11,891 bases of DNA, from contig JBJXGU010000353.1 in the NCBI GenBank assembly GCA_046160245.1, positions 1-11,891 on the forward strand, read 5' to 3'. Within the stretch, counting starts at the first letter, position 1. Every line of letters begins with the position of its first letter. The stretch is from JAJTFW01 sp046160245. GTDB lineage: Bacteria; Bacteroidota; Bacteroidia; AKYH767-A; OLB10. Below are positions 1 to 4,898 of the stretch, in pieces. Under the pieces are notes generated by a model. The model was not told the origin of the DNA, did not search any database, and saw only the letters and a list, made by a program, of their open reading frames with translations. The position numbers were made by a program, and so were the translations under genes.

Positions 1-150
1 CTGTATGATATGAAAGGTTGCCTTCTGCTGGAGGAACGTGTTTCGGTATTGCCGCTGCAACTGGATTTGCAATCAGTAAAGGCGGGCGTCTATATGTTGG
101 AACTTTTGAGTCCATCACAACGAACGCATCATAAAATCATCAAGCACTAA
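1..150 (+). CDS. C-terminal end of a secreted protein with a T9SS type A (Por) sorting domain (partial)
   Basis: Frame 1 is open from the window edge to a TAA at 148-150, giving 49 residues. They match the end of a type IX secretion sorting domain: a YDMKG turn (residues 2-6), a leucine-rich strand, LDLQSVKAGVYMLEL (about 22-36), and a basic tail ending KIIKH. In this family the pattern 'vyd..G.....ldls.l..GvYll.l......kiik' directs export across the outer membrane by the T9SS and is then removed or used for anchoring. The catalytic or adhesive part lies outside the window, so the function of the mature protein cannot be stated. The call as a T9SS cargo tail is firm; everything else about the gene is unknown. 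Confidence 0.85.
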   Translation: MYDMKGCLLLEERVSVLPLQLDLQSVKAGVYMLELLSPSQRTHHKIIKH

Positions 151-157
151 AGCAAAG

Positions 158-191
158 CCCTGAAGTCGCAGCGAAGCGGAGTACTTCAGGG
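158..191. repeat. Inverted repeat (hairpin) after the T9SS gene
   Basis: Arms CCCTGAAGT (158-166) and ACTTCAGGG (183-191) are perfect 9-bp complements around a 16-nt loop. The loop itself contains a short CGC/GCG pair (167-169 and 176-178). It starts 8 bp after the stop codon, so it could act as a terminator or 3' stabiliser of the upstream mRNA. No T-run follows, so a classical intrinsic terminator is not supported. A dispersed intergenic REP-like element is an alternative that needs the whole genome to test. A purine-only-like stretch of GGGAGAGTAGAGAG type follows at about 190-231. Confidence 0.5.
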
Positions 192-262
192 GAGAGTAGA
201 GAGAGTAGGGAGAGAAGGGCGCGGGAGAATAGGAATTCCGATAGTTATATGGACACCCACTT

Positions 263-294
263 ACCAATTCACCAATCCACCAATCCACCAATTT
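263..294. repeat. Four-copy 8-bp tandem repeat (ACCAATYC)
   Basis: Four consecutive octamers begin at 263, 271, 279 and 287: ACCAATTC, ACCAATCC, ACCAATCC, ACCAATTT. A perfect 14-bp palindrome, TTTGCAATTGCAAA, overlaps the end at 292-305. The repeat lies just upstream of the cobalamin-binding gene. It could be an intergenic microsatellite or a protein-binding array; nothing in the sequence decides between these. An open reading frame beginning at 249 runs through the repeat, but the resulting residues are low-complexity and not part of the protein family. Confidence 0.6.
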
Positions 295-319
295 GCAATT
301 GCAAAATTCCCTATTTTCG
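292..319 (+). promoter_or_regulatory. Possible promoter of the cobalamin-binding gene
   Basis: TTTG (292-295) and TATTTTCG (312-319; 7 of 8 matches to the Bacteroidota TAnnTTTG element) are separated by 16 bp. The second element ends 4 bp before the ATG at 324, so transcription from it would give an almost leaderless mRNA. The match is imperfect and the region is AT-rich, so this is a weak call. Confidence 0.25.
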
Positions 320-323
320 TGGC

Positions 324-731
324 ATGCAGCGTCCAATCCGTGTTCTAATTGCTAAGGTGGGTCTCGATGGCCACGACCGTGGTGCTAAGGTGATTGCCTC
401 CTTCCTTCGCGACGCTGGTATGGAGGTGATCTACACGGGCTTACGACAAACGCCCGAGATGGTTGTGAACGCCGCTATTCAGGAAGATGTGGATGCAATC
501 GGTGTTAGTATTTTGAGTGGTGCACACATGACCGTCTTCCCACGAATTCTGTCTTTGCTAAAGGAGCAAAAAATGGATGATGTCCTCCTCACCGGTGGTG
601 GAATTATTCCCGAAGTGGATATGAAGAAGCTGGAAGAGATGGGTTGCGGAAAACTTTTTGCACCCGGAACTGAAACAACAACAATCATTAATTATATGAC
701 CGAGGAAGTAAAAAGATTGAAGAAAATTTAA
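324..731 (+). CDS. Stand-alone cobalamin (B12)-binding domain protein, methylmalonyl-CoA mutase C-terminal type
   Basis: This is a 135-residue protein that is almost entirely one B12-binding Rossmann-like domain. The base-off/His-on signature is present: DGHDRG at residues 15-20 (D-x-H-x-x-G, with His17 as the expected lower axial cobalt ligand), S-I-L at 62-64 and GGG at 91-93. The sequence closely follows the C-terminal domain of methylmalonyl-CoA mutase and small subunits of isobutyryl-CoA-type mutases. It would carry adenosylcobalamin and needs a separate TIM-barrel subunit for catalysis; none is encoded in this window. The start at 324 is chosen because family similarity begins at MQRPIRVLIAK. 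An in-frame ATG at 249 would add 25 residues translated from a tandem repeat. An enoyl-CoA hydratase gene follows 51 bp downstream, consistent with acyl-CoA metabolism. Which mutase it serves is unknown. Confidence 0.85.
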   Translation: MQRPIRVLIAKVGLDGHDRGAKVIASFLRDAGMEVIYTGLRQTPEMVVNAAIQEDVDAIGVSILSGAHMTVFPRILSLLKEQKMDDVLLTGGGIIPEVDMKKLEEMGCGKLFAPGTETTTIINYMTEEVKRLKKI

Positions 732-782
732 TTCGCTTTTTTCTTTATTCCTTTAGATGGGTTATCAATAAAAAATAATATC

Positions 783-1562
783 ATGACTTACACCAATATT
801 CTTTACCACGTTGAAAATTCAATTTGTACGATTACCATCAATCGTCCCGATAAATTAAATGCGCTGAATAAAGACACCATTGCTGAAGTAGGTGTCGCTT
901 TTGCAACCGCACAAAAAGATGATCAAGTGCGCGGAATTATTCTTACCGGAGCAGGAACCAAAGCTTTTATTGCTGGAGCTGATATCAGCGAGTTCTCTTC
1001 TTTTAATTTGGAAGAAGGCATGGCGTTGAGTAAACACGGACACGATGTTTTTGATAGCGTGGAGAATTGTTCGAAGCCCGTCATTGCTGCCGTAAACGGA
1101 TTTGCACTCGGTGGAGGATGTGAGCTTGCCATGGCTTGCCATATGCGTGTTGCTGCCGAAAATGCGAAGTTCGGACAACCCGAAGTAAAGCTCGGATTAA
1201 TACCAGGATACGGAGGTACACAACGTTTACCTCAACTCATCGGAAAAGCAAAAGCCATGGAATTATTGATGACGGCTGATATTTTGGATGCACAGGAAGC
1301 ACATCGACTCGGACTTGCTAATTACGTGGTTCCTGCCGATCAACTTATTGAAAAATGCAAAGAGATTTTAAATAAAATTATTGCTCAAGCCCCCATCGCA
1401 GTGGCAGAAATTGTACGTTCCGTGAATGCACATTATTCAAAAACTGAGAATGGTTATGAAGTAGAGATCGCGCGCTTCGGTGCTTGTTTCACGACTGAAG
1501 ATTTTAAGGAAGGTACCGACGCATTTATGAATAAACGTAAGGCAGTTTTTACAGGGAAATAG
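783..1562 (+). CDS. Enoyl-CoA hydratase/isomerase (crotonase family)
   Basis: This 259-residue protein has the usual length for a single-domain cytoplasmic crotonase that hydrates trans-2-enoyl-CoA to 3-hydroxyacyl-CoA in fatty- or amino-acid breakdown. The N-terminal ITINRPDKLNALN (about 17-29), the AGADI oxyanion-hole segment (64-68) and the FALGGGCELAMAC segment (108-119) are all present. Both catalytic glutamates of true hydratases are kept: Glu114 in GGGCE and Glu134 in GQPEVKLGLIPGYGGTQRL. That favours hydratase activity over a divergent crotonase reaction. His120 replaces the more common Asp after MAC, a minor change. The gene starts 51 bp after the B12-binding gene with no clear promoter between them, so the two may be co-transcribed. 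Chain-length specificity cannot be read from sequence. Confidence 0.9.
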   Translation: MTYTNILYHVENSICTITINRPDKLNALNKDTIAEVGVAFATAQKDDQVRGIILTGAGTKAFIAGADISEFSSFNLEEGMALSKHGHDVFDSVENCSKPVIAAVNGFALGGGCELAMACHMRVAAENAKFGQPEVKLGLIPGYGGTQRLPQLIGKAKAMELLMTADILDAQEAHRLGLANYVVPADQLIEKCKEILNKIIAQAPIAVAEIVRSVNAHYSKTENGYEVEIARFGACFTTEDFKEGTDAFMNKRKAVFTGK

Positions 1563-1589
1563 TTTGCGAATGAATATGGAGTGATGGTG

Positions 1590-1610
1590 AGCATCTTTCA
1601 TATGCTTCTT
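1590..1610 (+). terminator. Weak possible terminator after the enoyl-CoA hydratase gene
   Basis: AGCAT (1590-1594) and ATGCT (1602-1606) pair around a 7-nt loop, extendable by one G-U pair, and a T-rich tract follows (about 1607-1625). The stem is short, so termination here is plausible but not well supported. It sits 27 bp after the stop codon and before the next promoter. Confidence 0.25.
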
Positions 1611-1676
1611 CTTTAAATTTATTTTACGGTAATCACTTTTTATTCTAAAAGAACAGCATATTGTCCGATGATGTAT

Positions 1677-1706
1677 TAAAGTGATCAGGCTTTGATAAAG
1701 TGGTCA
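1677..1706. promoter_or_regulatory. 11-bp direct repeat upstream of the kinase promoter
   Basis: TAAAGTGATCA (1677-1687) and TAAAGTGGTCA (1696-1706) differ at one position and start 19 bp apart, roughly two helical turns. A related inverted half, AATCACTTTTTA, lies near 1631-1642. They are 23 bp upstream of the LytTR-type repeats and could bind a second regulator. The repeat is visible in the sequence, but the regulatory role is inferred. Confidence 0.35.
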
Positions 1707-1728
1707 TCTAATCTGACTTAGTTGTCAA

Positions 1729-1758
1729 ACTCCGATAGAAGAGGTGTATATTCCGATA
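1729..1758 (+). promoter_or_regulatory. Predicted LytTR operator before the histidine kinase gene
   Basis: Two 9-bp direct repeats, ACTCCGATA (1729-1737) and ATTCCGATA (1750-1758), are separated by exactly 12 bp. LytTR-domain regulators such as AgrA and ComE are known to bind paired roughly 9-bp direct repeats about two turns apart. A LytTR regulator is encoded 1.1 kb downstream in the same operon, and the same arrangement recurs at 3505-3534. The proximal repeat is centred about 44 bp before the expected transcription start, a typical activator position. It therefore suggests positive autoregulation. Confidence 0.7.
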
Positions 1759-1766
1759 ATTCAAGG

Positions 1767-1793
1767 TTTGTTCAGTGCAGAGTCCTATTTTTG
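1767..1793 (+). promoter_or_regulatory. Predicted promoter of the kinase-regulator operon
   Basis: TTTG (1767-1770, inside AGGTTTGTT at 1764-1772) is followed after 15 bp by TATTTTTG (1786-1793), a perfect TAnnTTTG element of the Bacteroidota housekeeping promoter. The spacing is slightly shorter than usual, as expected for an activator-dependent promoter. Exactly the same elements at the same spacing recur at 3543-3569. Transcription should begin around 1797-1799, that is at the ATG at 1798. Confidence 0.6.
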
Positions 1794-1797
1794 GATC

Positions 1798-2805
1798 ATG
1801 GCTAAGCCAAGCAGAGTAGTTTATATTCATTTGCTTATTTGGATATTATTCATCCTCCTGCCGATATTGTTTATACGTGCAGGAAATATCATTTCGGGAG
1901 ATGAAGTAACCCCATTTTATATTGGTCATACTATCAGAAGTTTTTTTATGATGGGTTTGTTTTATTTGAATTATATTTTCTTAATACCGGCGTTTTTTTT
2001 AGAGAAAAAGCGTTTGTTGTTCGTTTTTTTAAATCTGCTCGCACTTATTGTTGTTTTCTTTATAATGGGTATGCTTGAAAAAATGCAAGTGTTAACTCTA
2101 CCTCTACCACCACCCGAAGGATCAAGACGTCCATTTTTGAATCATTTTTTGCTCACTTTAATTATTGATATTGTAATGGCCATCGGTATTTCATTGTTTC
2201 AAAGGCTCAGGTTAGCTGAACGGAAGAAAGTCGAAGTGGAATTAACCTACATGAAATCCAGACTAAATCCACATTTTTTATTCAATACTCTGAACGCGGT
2301 TTATGCCTTGGCTGTTAAAAAATCAGACGATGCGCCGGATGCTATTTCGCGCTTGTCCTCTATTATGCGTTACCTGATTACAGAATCAAATGAGAATAAA
2401 GTATTGCTGGAAAAAGAAGTAACATATATCGGTGATTTTATCGAACTGCAAAAGTTGCGTTTAACAGTTAAAACCAGTGTTGACTATACTTGCGAAGGCA
2501 TCACGGCGGGCAAGGAAATAGTTCCAATGTTGTTGATTTCCTTTGTCGAGAATGCGTTTAAATATGGAGTGAGTACCGAAGTAGAGGCTGTTATTCGTAT
2601 TTTTATCAAAATTAAAGGGGATGAGCTAAGTCTAGAGGTAGAGAATGATAAAGTGAATGCAAGTAACCTCAAGGAAAGAGGAAATGGATTGGGTCTGGAA
2701 AGTGCCCGCCAACTACTTAAGCACTTTTATCAACATCGTCATTCGCTAGTAATTAAAGAAGATCAACAAAAGTTCAAGGTGATACTAATAATTCAACTTG
2801 TATGA
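1798..2805 (+). CDS. Membrane sensor histidine kinase, LytS-like (His_kinase family)
   Basis: This is a 335-residue inner-membrane kinase. Hydrophobic segments at about 8-27, 49-68, 72-91 and 115-135 predict four membrane spans with no large extracytoplasmic domain. The phosphoacceptor box SRLNPHFLFNTLNA places His159. The N-box LISFVENAFKYG (Asn252) and glycine box GNGLGLESA (296-303) form the ATP-binding part. This is the His_kinase (LytS/YehU) group that pairs with LytTR regulators. The start is set at ATG 1798 (MAKPSRVVYIHLLIW). An in-frame GTG at 1744 would place the start upstream of the -7 element and between operator repeats. The stop codon overlaps the start of the regulator gene by 4 bp, so the two are translationally coupled. 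The signal sensed is unknown, but the small membrane domain fits a ligand or envelope cue. Confidence 0.93.
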   Translation: MAKPSRVVYIHLLIWILFILLPILFIRAGNIISGDEVTPFYIGHTIRSFFMMGLFYLNYIFLIPAFFLEKKRLLFVFLNLLALIVVFFIMGMLEKMQVLTLPLPPPEGSRRPFLNHFLLTLIIDIVMAIGISLFQRLRLAERKKVEVELTYMKSRLNPHFLFNTLNAVYALAVKKSDDAPDAISRLSSIMRYLITESNENKVLLEKEVTYIGDFIELQKLRLTVKTSVDYTCEGITAGKEIVPMLLISFVENAFKYGVSTEVEAVIRIFIKIKGDELSLEVENDKVNASNLKERGNGLGLESARQLLKHFYQHRHSLVIKEDQQKFKVILIIQLV

Positions 2806-3503
2806 TTTCGTGTATTGCTATCGATGATGAACCTTTGGCACTGGAAGTGTTACAACAGTTTTGCGGGCGGGTTTCTTATTTGCAATTAGAGAGGACATTT
2901 ACAAGTGTATCTGAAGCCAAAGAGTTTTTGTCGAACACAGCCATTGATGTCTTATTTCTAGATATCCAAATGCCCAATATAAATGGTATTGATTTTTTCA
3001 AGTCATTAGAAAATCCACCGATATTAATTCTTACAACAGCCCATGCTGAATTTGCCGTGGAGGGTTTTAATATAAAAGCTGTTGATTTTTTACTTAAACC
3101 GGTACTATTTAAACGTTTTGAAGAAGCCGTTTCAAAGGCAAAGGAATTAGTTGAACGTCGTGAGCAATCAAGAGAGAGTGAGAATAAATACCTTTTTGTG
3201 CGCTCGGAATATTCTCTAATTAAAATTGCATTTACAAACATACTTTATATCGAAACACTCGATGATTATGTGAAAATTCATCAGCCCGGAAAGAAACCCG
3301 TACTCACAATCTCTAGCATAAAGAAAATTATGGAGAAGTTGCCGACTGGTGCGTTTGTTAGAGTTCACCGTTCGTACGTCGTTCCAATAATGCGAATTGA
3401 ATCCGTGAGAGGTAAAATAATATCCTTAGGCGCATTAGAAATTCCAATAGGAAAAAACTATGAAAAGGATTTTTTTATTGCCTACATGCGCGATAGTTTT
3501 TGA
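2802..3503 (+). CDS. LytTR-family response regulator
   Basis: This is a 233-residue cytoplasmic response regulator. An N-terminal receiver domain spans about 1-115, with acidic pocket Asp8-Asp9, phospho-acceptor Asp54 in VLFLDIQMP, switch Thr78/Thr79 and Lys99 in LLKP. A C-terminal LytTR DNA-binding domain runs from about 127 to 230 and includes ILYIETLDDYVKIH, FVRVHRSYVV and the closing IPIGKNY segment. LytTR domains contact paired 9-bp direct repeats through loops in successive major grooves. It is the partner of the kinase, whose gene overlaps it by 4 bp (ATGA). Its predicted operator starts 2 bp after its own stop codon, in front of the next operon, and a second copy precedes the kinase gene. 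It most probably activates both. Confidence 0.95.
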   Translation: MISCIAIDDEPLALEVLQQFCGRVSYLQLERTFTSVSEAKEFLSNTAIDVLFLDIQMPNINGIDFFKSLENPPILILTTAHAEFAVEGFNIKAVDFLLKPVLFKRFEEAVSKAKELVERREQSRESENKYLFVRSEYSLIKIAFTNILYIETLDDYVKIHQPGKKPVLTISSIKKIMEKLPTGAFVRVHRSYVVPIMRIESVRGKIISLGALEIPIGKNYEKDFFIAYMRDSF

Positions 3504-3504
3504 A

Positions 3505-3534
3505 ACTCCGACAGATTTCAGCCTTACTCCGATA
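3505..3534 (+). promoter_or_regulatory. Predicted LytTR operator before the six-gene operon
   Basis: Two direct repeats, ACTCCGACA (3505-3513) and ACTCCGATA (3526-3534), are separated by exactly 12 bp, as in the copy at 1729-1758. The spacer sequences of the two copies are unrelated, so the shared parts look conserved by function rather than by recent duplication. The site begins just after the regulator stop codon and is positioned like an activator site for the promoter at 3543-3569. Confidence 0.72.
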
Positions 3535-3542
3535 TTATTAGG

Positions 3543-3569
3543 TTTGTTTTAAACCAGGGAGTTAATTTG
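3543..3569 (+). promoter_or_regulatory. Predicted promoter of the PqqD/ATP-grasp/decarboxylase operon
   Basis: TTTG (3543-3546, inside AGGTTTGTT at 3540-3548) and TTAATTTG (3562-3569; 7 of 8 matches to TAnnTTTG) are 15 bp apart, the same spacing as in the kinase promoter. The expected start near 3574 gives a leader of about 22 nt with purine-rich AAAAAGAG just upstream of the ATG at 3596. GGTTT and AAACC (3541-3545 and 3551-3555) can also pair in the DNA, which may be fortuitous. Confidence 0.6.
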
Positions 3570-3595
3570 TACTCCTATTAAAAAGAGCAGCTATC

Positions 3596-3844
3596 ATGGA
3601 ACTAAACAGAAATATTGCTATCAGTGAATCCGGATTTATTTTTAATCCGCTTACTGGAGATTCATTCTCATCTAATCCTGTCGGACAGGATATTATCCGA
3701 TTGCTGAAAGAAGAAAAGGATAAAGACGCCATTATTAAAGAACTGCATAAAAAGTATGGTGTTGAGCGTACGGTCATCGAAAAAGATCTTTATGATTTTT
3801 TCTTGATGTTGAGAAACTTTCAACTTTTAAAAGAAGATGAATAA
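3596..3844 (+). CDS. PqqD-like small protein (RiPP recognition element fold)
   Basis: This is an 82-residue protein with the pattern of PqqD/RRE domains. A beta-rich N-terminus (IAISESGFIFNPLTGDSFSSN, strands at about 6-10, 13-17 and 22-26, with the typical 'NP.tG' turn) is followed by helices starting GQDIIRLLKEE (30-40), KDAIIKELHKKYG (43-55) and TVIEKDLYDFFLMLRNF (59-75). Such domains usually bind a leader peptide and deliver it to a modifying enzyme. It is the first gene of the operon and overlaps the ATP-grasp gene by 8 bp, so the two are expected to work together. No precursor peptide or radical SAM enzyme is visible nearby. Its acidic end, KEDE, leaves open an alternative role as a carrier protein. 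The fold call is fairly secure; the substrate is unknown. Confidence 0.75.
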   Translation: MELNRNIAISESGFIFNPLTGDSFSSNPVGQDIIRLLKEEKDKDAIIKELHKKYGVERTVIEKDLYDFFLMLRNFQLLKEDE

Positions 3845-4886
3845 AAGAAAAATCACCATCGGTGTTACTGGCTTGAATAATATCGATTCACCCGGTCCTG
3901 GTATTCCTGTGATCCGGGCCTTACGTGAAAGTAATTACTTTGATGTGCGCATTATTGGTTTGAGTTATGAATCACTTGAGCCGGGATTATATCTCCATGA
4001 CCTTGTGGATAAGAGTTACCAGATTCCTATTCCTTCTACCGGAACAGATAGTTTGATGGAACGACTTTCTTATATCCAAAGTAAGGAAAATATGGAAGTT
4101 ATCATTCCAAATTTTGATGCGGAACTTCACAGCTTTATCAAATTAGCAGAGCGGTTGAAGTCGGAATTTAATATCGTCACTTTTTTACCTACGCAAGAAC
4201 AGTTTGAATCAAGACATAAATCAGTGTTATTTGAGTTTGGCGAGAAAAATGGAGTGAAAGTGCCATTCAGTAAAATGATTTTTTCCGCTGCTGAAATATA
4301 TGAACTGAAGGATCAATTTACCTATCCACTTGTAATCAAAGGTAAATTTTATGATGCCTCCATTGCAGCCACTCCTGAACAAGCGGTCAATTATTTTCAT
4401 AAAATATCCGGAAAGTGGGGCCTTCCAATCATTGTACAGGAATTCGTTTCAGGTAACGAGGTCAATGTTACTGCACTTGGAGATGGGAAAGGAAAATGCA
4501 TTGGTGCGGTACCAATGCGGAAGTTATATATTACTGATAAAGGAAAGGCATGGAGCGGTATTTCACTGGAAGACCCAACGCTCATTGAAATCACCAACCG
4601 GGTGATGAAGAATTCGATGTGGAGAGGTGGTTGTGAACTTGAATTTATCAAGACCAATGCAGGGACGTATTATTTGTTGGAAATGAATCCCCGTTTTCCT
4701 GCCTGGGTGTATCTGGCAGTGGGCTGTGGTCAAAATCATCCCGAAGCCCTCGTGCGAATGGCCCTCGGCGAAGAAGTGAAACCATTTGAATCGTATGAAA
4801 GTGGTAAAATGTTTATCCGTTATAGCTTCGATCAAATTGTAGATCTGGCAGAATTTGAAAAAATATCAACATTAGGAGAACTTTAA
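3837..4886 (+). CDS. ATP-grasp ligase, carbamoyl-phosphate-synthase/biotin-carboxylase-like
   Basis: This is a 349-residue cytoplasmic enzyme. Residues about 5-110 form a Rossmann-like pre-ATP-grasp domain with TGLNNIDSPGPGIPVIRALRE (11-31). The ATP-grasp part follows: Lys168 in LVIKGK for phosphate binding, IVQEFVSGNEVNV (199-211) at the adenine hinge, and the metal site formed by Glu269 (CELEF), Glu282 and Asn284 (LLEMNPRFPAW). The family activates a carboxylate as acyl-phosphate and joins it to an amine, thiol or hydroxyl. Core catalytic residues look intact. It starts inside the end of the PqqD-like gene and lies 12 bp before the decarboxylase gene. A leader-guided peptide modification or amino-acid ligation is the likeliest reading. 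It is not a RimK-like sequence and not a recognised graspetide ligase. Confidence 0.8.
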   Translation: MNKRKITIGVTGLNNIDSPGPGIPVIRALRESNYFDVRIIGLSYESLEPGLYLHDLVDKSYQIPIPSTGTDSLMERLSYIQSKENMEVIIPNFDAELHSFIKLAERLKSEFNIVTFLPTQEQFESRHKSVLFEFGEKNGVKVPFSKMIFSAAEIYELKDQFTYPLVIKGKFYDASIAATPEQAVNYFHKISGKWGLPIIVQEFVSGNEVNVTALGDGKGKCIGAVPMRKLYITDKGKAWSGISLEDPTLIEITNRVMKNSMWRGGCELEFIKTNAGTYYLLEMNPRFPAWVYLAVGCGQNHPEALVRMALGEEVKPFESYESGKMFIRYSFDQIVDLAEFEKISTLGEL

Positions 4887-4898
4887 AAAATTGAAATT

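Noticed and set aside
235..243. Third ATTCCGATA copy as a LytTR half-site
   Set aside because: No second repeat 21 bp up- or downstream and no matching AGGTTTGTT offset; a single 9-mer can occur by chance.
249..323. Upstream ATG extending the cobalamin-binding protein by 25 residues
   Set aside because: The extra residues are translated from the ACCAATYC tandem repeat, and family similarity begins at the ATG at 324.
855..1178. Minus-strand ORFs opposite the enoyl-CoA hydratase
   Set aside because: Antisense shadows of a strongly conserved gene; no domain or signal of their own.
1744..1797. GTG start giving a 353-residue kinase
   Set aside because: It lies between operator repeats and upstream of the predicted -7 promoter element; the ATG at 1798 gives a natural N-terminus entering the first membrane span.
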